This document shows positions 16,321-24,520 of a stretch of DNA of 34,388 nucleotides, piece by piece. The number at the start of each line of letters is the position of its first letter. The stretch's first letter is position 1. The notes beneath the pieces were generated by a model. The model worked only from the letters and a program-made list of their open reading frames with translations, had not been told where the DNA came from and ran no database searches. The position numbers and the translations under genes were made by a program. This stretch comes from Bacteroidia bacterium (GTDB taxonomy: Bacteria; Bacteroidota; Bacteroidia; UKL13-3): NCBI GenBank assembly GCA_025454975.1, contig JALONK010000031.1, positions 1 to 34,388 of the forward strand, read 5' to 3'.

Positions 16321-16680
16321 ATGCGATTTATTTTATGTTTCGCCTTAATTTTAGGCGGATACTTTACTGTTCAATCACAAGTAATTGATGAAAATAATGG
16401 TAAAACTTATTACTATTACGACAGCATAAGCCATAAAAAGGTAAAGGAGATTTTTCACCACATTCAAGAGTATCGTTTTTTTTATGATAAAGATGGTAAC
16501 ACCATTGATACCTTAGTGTTTATCAAAAATGGTCCATATACTCGATATCACGAAAACGGGAAACTGGCTTGCAGTGGTTATTATAAACGCGACCGCAAAA
16601 CCGGAACATGGAAATATTATTCAACATCAGGAACTTTAATAAAAACAGAAGAATGGCTCGATGGAAATTTAAAACAATAA
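16321..16680 (+). CDS. Exported YwqK/MORN-variant repeat protein
   Basis: A 119-residue protein with a signal peptide (MRFILCFALILGGYFTVQSQ, cleaved after the SQ). The mature part contains repeats of the MORN-variant type seen in YwqK-like proteins: NGPYTRYHENGKL, then KTGTWKYYSTSGTLIK, ending EEWLDGNLKQ. Such repeats form small beta meanders in exported Bacteroidota proteins. It begins 16 bp after the sigma-54 activator, and the next gene starts inside its last codons, so these are one transcription unit. In many Bacteroidota an LptE-like gene follows this activator; this protein is not LptE as far as I can see. Role unknown. Confidence 0.75.
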   Translation: MRFILCFALILGGYFTVQSQVIDENNGKTYYYYDSISHKKVKEIFHHIQEYRFFYDKDGNTIDTLVFIKNGPYTRYHENGKLACSGYYKRDRKTGTWKYYSTSGTLIKTEEWLDGNLKQ

Positions 16681-17090
16681 CAAGTACTCTATTATTCACC
16701 TTTATGTGCAGCCTTTCTTTTGCTCAGCAAAGTGGTGAAATTAAACAAATAGAAGTTGGTGGATGGGTAAAAATATTGCCCTGTAAAAAAGGACAAAAGA
16801 ATATGAAGTATATTGATTTATATTCTAAAACGCGCTTCCCCGAGGTACAAATTAAGGTTGATACGTTAACAGGTGAAGGGTTGATGGAAAGTTTTTTTAC
16901 GCCCGGTGATTTTGATGCCCAACGCTTACCGTGCAGATATACCAATAAACGATACAAGGTTGCAGCTTTACAGGAATTAGAAGCCGACGGGAAATTAAAA
17001 CGAGTAATGCTTTTATATACAGATAAAAAGAATGAATTGATATGGGTTGAATTTGACCAAGCAGTTGAACAAGGCGAGGTTACTTGGTAA
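16653..17090 (+). CDS. Exported protein of unknown function
   Basis: A 145-residue protein. I chose the ATG at 16653 because it gives a proper signal peptide (core TSTLLFTFMCSLSFAQ, cleavage after FAQ); the frame is open 15 codons further upstream but that adds a charged, non-signal extension. The gene overlaps the previous one by 28 bases. The mature region is a small beta-rich, lysine-rich domain with paired cysteines (LPCKKGQK and LPCRYTNK). It ends in an acidic tail. I recognise no family. Co-location with the exported repeat protein suggests related periplasmic roles. Confidence 0.65.
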   Translation: MARWKFKTITSTLLFTFMCSLSFAQQSGEIKQIEVGGWVKILPCKKGQKNMKYIDLYSKTRFPEVQIKVDTLTGEGLMESFFTPGDFDAQRLPCRYTNKRYKVAALQELEADGKLKRVMLLYTDKKNELIWVEFDQAVEQGEVTW

Positions 17091-17189
17091 CTTATCTAAC
17101 TTTTAATTTTCCAATACATAACCGCGACAATCCGGTTCAAAAAAAAATTAACAGGATAATGAATTTCACTTTTGTGCGTTATGTGTCAT

Positions 17190-19352
17190 ATGTTGCCCAT
17201 CAGCCTAACCGGAGCAAATAAAATCAACCTTAAAAAATGGTTGGTACTACTTTGTAGTATATTGCTACAGCAAGGGTTGTACGCGCAAAAACAATTTTCA
17301 ACAGCATCTTTAAATACCCCAAATAAATTTGGAGATGAGTTTCGTTCGTTATTTAAGGTTATTGAAATTCCTGAGTTTAAATGTGACACCGTAAAACAAT
17401 CTATTTGTATTGAAAATGGTTTGAGAAGTTCAACCTATATAAACATTGAGGATTGGTTGGAAGTGAAAAATGAAGTGAAAGTAACCGGGGTATCTGTAGT
17501 ATTTTCAAAATATCCTATTGTAAATGGTGTATATCCAAAATTTCACCAATTGTTGTGCGATCGTTTAAAAAACTTATTTGCCTTTGCACCTGAGTTAAAT
17601 GTTAAAAATTTATCATGGGAAATGATACTGCAAACCAATTGTATAAATGATGCACAGGTAAATACGTTGTTTCATGGGGTGGTGATTAAATATGAGCCAT
17701 TAACAACATCCCCAAAAACTTTGCCTAATAATGTATATAACAAACCATTTGACATTAATAAACCCGATGAAGTAATTATTAATGAAGGTTCGAAAAGTGC
17801 CTTGTTCCCAGCGGACTTTCACGAACGAATGAGCAAAAAACCACAGCGAGTTCGCATTGATTCTATGATTGCCTATTTAGAGTCGAACCTAGTATCTGAT
17901 GAAGATTTTAATCGCTCAAATAAAGATAATAAAAGTGTTGAGGCAGATAAAAAACAAGTATTGAACATCTTGAAAAAGTTTGGATTTAACCAGAACGAAA
18001 AATCAATTAATGAAATATTTAATAGAAATAAAACTTGGAAAAACGTGTTGGTGGTGGCTGATTGGACAGGCAGCATGTATCCTTACGGTGCACAAGCATT
18101 AATTTGGCATATTAACCATCAAAACGAATCGCCCATAAATTATTATACCTTATTTAATGACGGCGACAACAAACAATTAAAGGATAAGCTTATCGGTAAA
18201 ACCGGAGGTATTTATCATGCAAAGGCTGATAATTTAATCAGAATTGCTCAGCTTTATCAATTGGTAGCGATGAAAGGCGGTGGTGGTGATGGACCTGAAA
18301 ATGATATTGAAGCTTTATTAGCAGCCATGCAACATTTTCCGGAACATGAAAGTTTGGTGTTAATTGCAGATAACCATGCTTGTATTCGTGATATGAGTTT
18401 AGTTGACTCCATTAAAAAACCCGTACATATTATCGCCTGTGGATATAATAAAGATTATGGTGTAAACCCTCAGTTTATTCAATTAGCACTTAAAACCGGA
18501 GGCTCTATTCATACCGCCGATGGTGATATTACAGATATTAAAAATGCAACCATAAATAACAATAGCATAACTTCGGGCAAGGCTCAACTAACCATAAGTG
18601 TTTTACCTTGCTTTGATCTATCGTCGGTTGTGATTTTTGAAATGGGTTTGAAAGGCTTGGATGCAACAGTATATAATTCTATTGAAGGTATTGAAGAAGC
18701 AGGAGTTTCGGGCCATCAACTTGATTTAAGCAATAGATTATTAACCAAACTACCACGACAACTATTTAAGGTTGAATCTATGCGCGTGTTAAACTTAAGC
18801 CATAATTTACTTGCTGTTGTTCCTGATAAAATTAGCGCATTATACAACCTCAATATATTAAATATTTGCAACAACCACCTGCGAGAGGTCTCGGAAGAAA
18901 TTGGTAAGTTGAAGCGCTTAAACAAGCTCGAATTATCAGAAAACAGGTTGGATACCTTACCCGAGTCTTTATTTACTTTACCCATATTAACTACTTTAAA
19001 CTTAAGTTATAATAACATCAAGTATTTAAGCGACCGTCCTACCTGTCGCAAATTGGAATATTTATTTCTTGAACATAATAAATTGTTGAGCTTGCCAACG
19101 TTTATGCAAGCATTCAGAAAACTTAGGGTATTGCAGGTGTCAAACAATAAACTTACTTATTTGCCTAAAAGTATTGGGTCATTAACACGACTTGAGGTTC
19201 TTGATTTATCGTATAACCAACTTACACAATTGCCACCTGCTATTGCAAAACTTACCAATTTAAAAGCGCTTAAACTTACCGGTAATCCTATATCTAACGA
19301 AGAACTTATACGAATTAAATTATGGTTACCGAACACCGTAATCGAGTTTTAA
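17190..19352 (+). CDS. Secreted protein with a vWA-like domain and nine leucine-rich repeats
   Basis: A 720-residue protein. The start at 17190 places a signal peptide (LKKWLVLLCSILLQQGLYAQ core) near the N-terminus; an ATG at 17181 is also possible. Residues ~284-445 look like a von Willebrand factor A fold: VLVVADWTGSMYPYG carries a DxTxS metal-site (MIDAS) motif (D291, T293, S295), GGGGDGPEND (363-372) is the usual second loop, and ESLVLIADN and HIIACGYN give the later strands. Residues ~510-705 hold nine leucine-rich repeats of the form LxLSxNxLTxLP. There is no T9SS tail, so it is probably periplasmic or surface-held. vWA and LRR are both protein-binding folds; an adhesion or envelope-scaffold role is inferred. 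It stands alone, 99 bp after the previous gene. Confidence 0.75.
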   Translation: MLPISLTGANKINLKKWLVLLCSILLQQGLYAQKQFSTASLNTPNKFGDEFRSLFKVIEIPEFKCDTVKQSICIENGLRSSTYINIEDWLEVKNEVKVTGVSVVFSKYPIVNGVYPKFHQLLCDRLKNLFAFAPELNVKNLSWEMILQTNCINDAQVNTLFHGVVIKYEPLTTSPKTLPNNVYNKPFDINKPDEVIINEGSKSALFPADFHERMSKKPQRVRIDSMIAYLESNLVSDEDFNRSNKDNKSVEADKKQVLNILKKFGFNQNEKSINEIFNRNKTWKNVLVVADWTGSMYPYGAQALIWHINHQNESPINYYTLFNDGDNKQLKDKLIGKTGGIYHAKADNLIRIAQLYQLVAMKGGGGDGPENDIEALLAAMQHFPEHESLVLIADNHACIRDMSLVDSIKKPVHIIACGYNKDYGVNPQFIQLALKTGGSIHTADGDITDIKNATINNNSITSGKAQLTISVLPCFDLSSVVIFEMGLKGLDATVYNSIEGIEEAGVSGHQLDLSNRLLTKLPRQLFKVESMRVLNLSHNLLAVVPDKISALYNLNILNICNNHLREVSEEIGKLKRLNKLELSENRLDTLPESLFTLPILTTLNLSYNNIKYLSDRPTCRKLEYLFLEHNKLLSLPTFMQAFRKLRVLQVSNNKLTYLPKSIGSLTRLEVLDLSYNQLTQLPPAIAKLTNLKALKLTGNPISNEELIRIKLWLPNTVIEF

Positions 19353-19361
19353 TTTAATAGG

Positions 19362-19388
19362 AGTTAATCCATAAATAAGCCATTAACT
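19362..19388 (+). terminator. Weak AT-rich hairpin after the vWA-LRR gene
   Basis: Arms agttaat (19362-19368) and attaact (19382-19388) pair perfectly over 7 bp with a 13-base loop, ten bases after the stop codon. Only a short T-rich stretch follows, so termination here is possible but weakly supported. Confidence 0.25.
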
Positions 19389-19424
19389 TTATTAACGTGT
19401 ATACCATATCAAGGTGATAAATAT

Positions 19425-19432
19425 TACTTTTG
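19425..19432 (+). promoter_or_regulatory. Candidate -7 promoter element just before the PolX-like gene
   Basis: TACTTTTG matches the Bacteroidota -7 consensus TAnnTTTG exactly and lies four bases before the ATG at 19437. No TTG is seen at the expected -33 distance. If used, the transcript would have almost no leader. Confidence 0.3.
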
Positions 19433-19436
19433 AGGC

Positions 19437-21113
19437 ATGACGAACGAAGACATTGCTGATAAATTAAAATGGTATGCTGATTTAAGTGAACTGCATCAAG
19501 CAAATACGTTTAAAATAAAGTCGTATGCTAATGCTGCTTATAAAATTGATAAACTTCCTTCGCCCCTAGCCGATAAAAGTTTATCCGAACTTGAAAAAAT
19601 TGAAGGCATAGGAACAAGCATAGGTGGTAAGGTGGTTCAACTACTTGAAACCGGTAGTTTTGATGAACTGGATGAACTATTGGCACTAACGCCTGATGGT
19701 GTTCAGCAATTATTTAGCATTAAGGGAATTGGACCTAAAAAAATAGCGTTTATTTGGAAAGAATTAGGCATTGAATCGCCGGGCGAGCTGTTATATGCAT
19801 GCAATGAAAATAGGTTAGCCGAAGCCAAAGGATTTGGAATAAAAACACAAGAAAGCATTAAAAAAAGTATCGAGTTTATGTTTTCTAATGCTAATAAATT
19901 TCATTATGCGCAATTAGAACTTTTATCTACTCAAATATTACAAGATTTGTCAACTACTTCTGCTGCGCATGCAGTTGCACCTGTTGGTGCGTTAGCAAGA
20001 AAGGTAGAAATTTTGGAACAACTTGAATATATAGTTGCAACTGAACTAGCAATTGATGAATTAGCCTCGTTATTGGCTGCATTGTTTAAAAGTGAAATGA
20101 ATATAAAACTTGATACCATTACAACGGTATTTAACCAACATATTCCTGTTCACTTTAAAGTAGTATTACCTTCACGATTTAGCTATGAACAATTTTTGGC
20201 TGAGTCGAGTGAATTACATTTGCAACAATTAACACAATTGATTCCTGATTTGTTTACTCAAGAACCGCAATCAGCAGAAGAAATCTATAGCAAGGCCGGA
20301 TTACCATTTATTCCGGTTGAGATGCGCGAAGGTATGCGAGAGATTGAACTTGCATCAGCAAATAAAATACCGACATTGCTAGAGCTTGGCGACCTCAAAG
20401 GCATACTGCACAACCACACCACCTATTCCGACGGAATAAATACACTAACCGAAATGGCGGTTGCTTGTAAATCATCAGGCTTCCAATATTTGGGGATATG
20501 CGACCATAGCAAATCAGCTTTTTATGCTAAAGGATTAAAAGAAGAAACTATACTTCAACAACATGCAGAAATTGACAAGTTGAATGAACAGCTAGCACCG
20601 TTTAAAATTTTTAAAGGAATTGAAAGTGACATTTTAAATGATGGTGCCTTGGATTATGCACCGGAGGTTTTAGCATCGTTTGATTTTATTGTGGCAAGCA
20701 TTCATAGCAATTTAAAAATGACAGAAGAGAAAGCTATGCATCGCTTAATAAAAGCTATTGAAAACCCTTACACAACCATATTGGGTCACCCAACCGGACG
20801 ATTATTATTGATGCGAGAAGGATACCCGGTTGACCACAAAAAAATGATTGATGCCTGCGCTGCTAATGGCGTTGTAATCGAAATCAATGCTCATCCTTTT
20901 CGCCTTGATTTAGATTGGCGTTATATTGATTATGCATTAAGTAAAGGTGTAAAATTAAGTATTAATCCGGATGCCCATCGCACCGAAGGATACTTGGATA
21001 TGAAATATGGTGTGTATATTGCACGTAAAGGTGGGTTAAGCAAAGACATGTGTTTTAATGCTTTGAACCTCCAAGAAATCAGTACTTATTTCAATCAACG
21101 CAAACCCAAATAA
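19437..21113 (+). CDS. polX: PolX-family protein: degenerate polymerase domain plus PHP phosphoesterase
   Basis: A 558-residue protein with the PolX layout: an 8-kDa-type helical region with helix-hairpin-helix motifs (IEGIGTSIGGK near 55-65 and IKGIGPKK near 95-102), a polymerase X region (~155-300) and a C-terminal PHP domain (~320-555). The PHP metal ligands look complete: LHNHTTYSDG (324-333), CDHS (355-358), GIESD, SIHS, GHPTGR, NAHPFR and NPDAHR. In contrast the polymerase palm has lost its three aspartates: Q195 and E197 stand where DxD is expected, and H239 where the third is expected. DNA synthesis is thus unlikely, while 3'-5' exonuclease or AP-endonuclease type activity of the PHP domain remains possible. 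A glycosyltransferase gene overlaps its stop by one base. Confidence 0.88.
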   Translation: MTNEDIADKLKWYADLSELHQANTFKIKSYANAAYKIDKLPSPLADKSLSELEKIEGIGTSIGGKVVQLLETGSFDELDELLALTPDGVQQLFSIKGIGPKKIAFIWKELGIESPGELLYACNENRLAEAKGFGIKTQESIKKSIEFMFSNANKFHYAQLELLSTQILQDLSTTSAAHAVAPVGALARKVEILEQLEYIVATELAIDELASLLAALFKSEMNIKLDTITTVFNQHIPVHFKVVLPSRFSYEQFLAESSELHLQQLTQLIPDLFTQEPQSAEEIYSKAGLPFIPVEMREGMREIELASANKIPTLLELGDLKGILHNHTTYSDGINTLTEMAVACKSSGFQYLGICDHSKSAFYAKGLKEETILQQHAEIDKLNEQLAPFKIFKGIESDILNDGALDYAPEVLASFDFIVASIHSNLKMTEEKAMHRLIKAIENPYTTILGHPTGRLLLMREGYPVDHKKMIDACAANGVVIEINAHPFRLDLDWRYIDYALSKGVKLSINPDAHRTEGYLDMKYGVYIARKGGLSKDMCFNALNLQEISTYFNQRKPK

Positions 21114-22090
21114 TGCCGGTTAAATTCTTAATTCTTCGGTTCAGTTCAATTGGTGATATTGTATTAACTACTCCGGTGGTGAGATGCCTGAAAAAACAAT
21201 ACCCTCTTGCAGAAATTCATTATTTTACAAAGCCGGCCTTTGAATCAATCCTGTCTTCTAATCCTTATATTGATAAGGTGCACATACTCGACGATAAGTT
21301 ATTAAACAAGTCGTTACAACTAAAACAGTTAGGTTTTGATTATATTATTGATTTACATCACAACCTTCGAACCGCTATCATAGCAGGCATTTTGCAGTGT
21401 CCTGTATTTAGTTTTAACAAGTTAAATTTAGAAAAATCAACATTGGTATTATCAGGCATTCATACCTTACCCGATGTACATATTGTAGATAGATACTTAG
21501 ATACATTAAACACCTTTGGAATAGTGAATGATCAGGAAGGATTAGATTTTTTTATTCCCGAAGAAACAAGGCAGCAGTTTTCATTTGAAAAATACGGTGT
21601 AAACCACCCATTTATTGCAATGGCTATTGGTGCGCAACATTCAACCAAAAGAATGCCCGTTGCACAATTAATAGCAGTGATAAAACAATTACAATTGCCT
21701 GTAGTATTGCTTGGTGGTGGTAGTGATGAAGAAGTAGGCAAAACCATAGTTTCACAATTACCCGACAAGGTAATTAATTTATGTGGGCAATTAACATTAA
21801 ATGAATCAGCGTCAATGATTGAGCGTTCAAATTATTTAATTACACATGATACAGGATTGATGCACATAGGTGCAGCCTTAAAAAAACCAATTGTATCTAT
21901 TTGGGGAAATACCATTCCTTCGTTTGGGATGTATCCATACTATGGGAAATACAACATACCACAACGCATGCATGAGGTTGCTGATTTAACTTGTAGGCCT
22001 TGTTCAAAAATTGGTTACAACGAATGTCCGAAGAAACATTTTAACTGCATGAATAAGCAAGATGTGCAAGCCATTGCACAAATCCTGTAA
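21113..22090 (+). CDS. Glycosyltransferase family 9 (heptosyltransferase-like)
   Basis: A 325-residue protein of the ADP-heptose:LPS heptosyltransferase group. Typical features are the N-terminal ILRFSSIGDIVLTTPVVRCL, a mid-protein IAMAIGAQHSTKRMP segment, the LLGGGSDEEVG strand-loop and the C-terminal donor-binding block ITHDTGLMHIGAALKKP, followed by PCSKIGYNECPKKHF. It transfers a sugar during lipopolysaccharide core assembly on the cytoplasmic side of the inner membrane; donor and acceptor cannot be told from sequence. The ATG overlaps the PolX-like stop (TAATG), indicating coupled translation, although the two functions are unrelated. It ends 7 bp from the convergent DUF1653 gene. Confidence 0.9.
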   Translation: MPVKFLILRFSSIGDIVLTTPVVRCLKKQYPLAEIHYFTKPAFESILSSNPYIDKVHILDDKLLNKSLQLKQLGFDYIIDLHHNLRTAIIAGILQCPVFSFNKLNLEKSTLVLSGIHTLPDVHIVDRYLDTLNTFGIVNDQEGLDFFIPEETRQQFSFEKYGVNHPFIAMAIGAQHSTKRMPVAQLIAVIKQLQLPVVLLGGGSDEEVGKTIVSQLPDKVINLCGQLTLNESASMIERSNYLITHDTGLMHIGAALKKPIVSIWGNTIPSFGMYPYYGKYNIPQRMHEVADLTCRPCSKIGYNECPKKHFNCMNKQDVQAIAQIL

Positions 22091-22097
22091 ACTCTAC

Positions 22098-22319
22098 CTA
22101 TTTTAATAACTCGAAACGATTTACAGTAGCGCCGTTTACAATAACTGTTCCGGTAAACATATCCAATGGGCGCACCCAAAGTGCACCATAGCTATGATCG
22201 TTTGATTCATATAATGCTTTATACACTACTAATTTTTCAAGGGTTTCGCTATGATGAGCAACACCAATCACTTCATAGAGTTTGCCTTTATAATGTTTAT
22301 AAACGCCGGGCTGTATCAT
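22098..22319 (-). CDS. DUF1653 family protein
   Basis: A 73-residue protein matching the small DUF1653 family along its full length. The opening PGVYKHYKGKLYEVIGVAHH, then ETLEKLVVYKALYE, and the closing LWVRPLDMFTG are the standard pattern. Family members fold as a small beta barrel and have no settled function. Its ATG overlaps the stop of the penicillin-binding protein gene by one base (TAATG), so the two are co-translated. Confidence 0.9.
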   Translation of the reverse strand: MIQPGVYKHYKGKLYEVIGVAHHSETLEKLVVYKALYESNDHSYGALWVRPLDMFTGTVIVNGATVNRFELLK

Positions 22320-24517
22320 TATTCTTCTATCAGTTGTAGCTTTTTAGGATCGCTGCTTTCATATTGATCGCAGTTGATTTCTACGTTAAGTGGAGTATTT
22401 GGTGGCTGCCAATATTGCAACACTTTTACGGTTGCCGTATCACTTAAAGCTTTATTCATAAACTTCCCGAAAATAGGCATTGCCATGGCACTTCCACTAC
22501 CCAAACTCATGCTTCTAAAATGTATGGCACGATCTTCAAAACCTGTCCAAACACCTGTAGCCAAATACGGAGTGATGCCTATAAACCATCCATCGCTATA
22601 GTTTTGTGTGGTGCCTGTTTTGCCACCAACTGCTCCGGGAACCTGATATAAATATTTAACCTTTGCCGCAGTACCATGAGCAGTAACACGCTCCAACATT
22701 TTTTCCATTATATATGCTGTTTGTTCGCTCATTGCTTCAACACGCTTAGGTACAATTTCCCGAATTAAATTTCCATTTTTATCTTCAATACGTGTAATAA
22801 ATATCGGTTCGGTCCACACACCCTTATTAGCATAAGTACTAAAGGCTCCCACCATTTCATAAACACTTATATCTGCCACTCCCAATGCAATAGATGGATA
22901 AGGGGGCAATTCACTTTTAATTCCCATTTTTCTTGCCAACTCAATAACACTGTTTGGTGCAGTCGGGCCAAGTTGCTTCATCACATGCATCACAATATTA
23001 TTCACCGAAAATTGTAACCCTCTGTATAAAGTCATTTCAGGTTCATTATATTTATCATCAGCGTTGTCGGGCGAATAATTTTCATAATCTTCAAACACCA
23101 CTCGTTGGTTTGGAGCTTTATAACAAGGGCTCCATCCATTATCAATTGCCAAAGTATAAACCAATGGCTTAAATGTTGAGCCTACCTGCCGTTTAGCATT
23201 TATATTTACGTGGTCATATTTAAAATATTTATGGTTTACGCCTCCAACCCAAGCTTTAATAAAACCGGTAGTTGGATCCATACTCATCAACCCACATTGC
23301 ATAAAATATTTATAATATTTAATTGAATCAAGCGGAGTCATTACCGTATCAATTTCACCTCTTGTATAACTAAACACTTTCATCTTCACAGGCGTATTAA
23401 AACTTTTTTCAATTTCAGCTTCACTTAAGCCGGCATTTTTTAAAATCCTATACCTGTCGCTCCTTTTCATGGCTTGCGTAATCAACTCTTTAAACTGTCC
23501 CCAAGGTTCACGCCCTTGCCAATGCTCATAAAACTTCTTCTGCATTTCTTTAACATGCGAATGCACGGCTTCTTCAGCCAAGGTTTGAAGTTTACTGTTA
23601 ATTGTAGTATAAATTTTTAAGCCATCTTTATATAAATTATATCCATTCTCTTCGCACCAGGTTAACAATTCCTGACGTAGATATTCTCTGAAATAAGGAG
23701 CTAATCCATCATTATGGTCTTCTTCTTTATATTTTAATTCTATTGGGGTTAACTTTAAAGTATCAAAAGCTGCTTGGTTAATTACATCATATTTCAACAT
23801 CTGTCCCAAAACTGTATTACGTCTGCCTAAAGCATTGGCAGGGTTGCGTACCGGACTGTATTTGGTTGGTGCCTTCAACATTCCTACCAACATGGCCGCT
23901 TCCTGTAGGTTAAGTTCGCCGGGCGATTTCCCGAAAAATGTTTTAGCAGCGCTGTTGATACCAAATGAATTGCCACCAAATTCAACGGTATTCAAATACA
24001 TGGTAATAATTTCCTCTTTGGTGTAACGTTCTTCAATTCGAATGGCTGTAATCCATTCTTTTATTTTCGTGGTTGCTTTTTGAAACACATTATTAAAGCG
24101 TTTACGCGGAAATAAGTTTTTTGCTAACTGTTGAGTAATAGTACTGGCTCCTCCCCTTGTACCTAAAAATAATAAGGCTGTAGTAAATCTTTGAAAATCT
24201 ATTCCTGAATGATCATAAAATCTAAAATCTTCTGTGGCTACCAACGCATTAATCATGTTAGGAGAAATCTCTTGATAGGACACCGGACTTCTATTTTGTA
24301 AATAATATTTCCCTATAACCACACCATCCTCTGCATAAATTTCGGAAGCCAATAAAGTTTTAGGATTTTCAAGCTCTTCTAATGCAGGTAGTTTATCAAA
24401 CCACTCCCAACTAACCATAAATACAAACAAAATAAACAATGCAATGCCACTAAACATGGCTATCCAAAGCCATTTTAAATAAGAATTAAACTTACTGCCT
24501 ATTAAATACTTCAGCAT
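22319..24517 (-). CDS. mrcA: Class A penicillin-binding protein (PBP1A-like)
   Basis: A 732-residue bifunctional peptidoglycan synthase. One membrane anchor (residues ~15-37) is followed by a GT51 glycosyltransferase domain with ATEDFRFYDHSGID (catalytic Glu96) and GGASTITQQLAKNLF. The transpeptidase domain has SxxK as STFK (447-450), SxN as SVN (504-506) and KTG at 633-635. All catalytic residues are present and the length is normal. It polymerises glycan strands and cross-links peptides in the periplasm. It is followed by the DUF1653 gene (1-base overlap) and preceded by the PorW/SprE-like gene only 3 bases upstream, so cell-wall synthesis and the T9SS/gliding lipoprotein are co-expressed here. 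Confidence 0.95.
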   Translation of the reverse strand: MLKYLIGSKFNSYLKWLWIAMFSGIALFILFVFMVSWEWFDKLPALEELENPKTLLASEIYAEDGVVIGKYYLQNRSPVSYQEISPNMINALVATEDFRFYDHSGIDFQRFTTALLFLGTRGGASTITQQLAKNLFPRKRFNNVFQKATTKIKEWITAIRIEERYTKEEIITMYLNTVEFGGNSFGINSAAKTFFGKSPGELNLQEAAMLVGMLKAPTKYSPVRNPANALGRRNTVLGQMLKYDVINQAAFDTLKLTPIELKYKEEDHNDGLAPYFREYLRQELLTWCEENGYNLYKDGLKIYTTINSKLQTLAEEAVHSHVKEMQKKFYEHWQGREPWGQFKELITQAMKRSDRYRILKNAGLSEAEIEKSFNTPVKMKVFSYTRGEIDTVMTPLDSIKYYKYFMQCGLMSMDPTTGFIKAWVGGVNHKYFKYDHVNINAKRQVGSTFKPLVYTLAIDNGWSPCYKAPNQRVVFEDYENYSPDNADDKYNEPEMTLYRGLQFSVNNIVMHVMKQLGPTAPNSVIELARKMGIKSELPPYPSIALGVADISVYEMVGAFSTYANKGVWTEPIFITRIEDKNGNLIREIVPKRVEAMSEQTAYIMEKMLERVTAHGTAAKVKYLYQVPGAVGGKTGTTQNYSDGWFIGITPYLATGVWTGFEDRAIHFRSMSLGSGSAMAMPIFGKFMNKALSDTATVKVLQYWQPPNTPLNVEINCDQYESSDPKKLQLIEE

Positions 24518-24520
24518 ATT

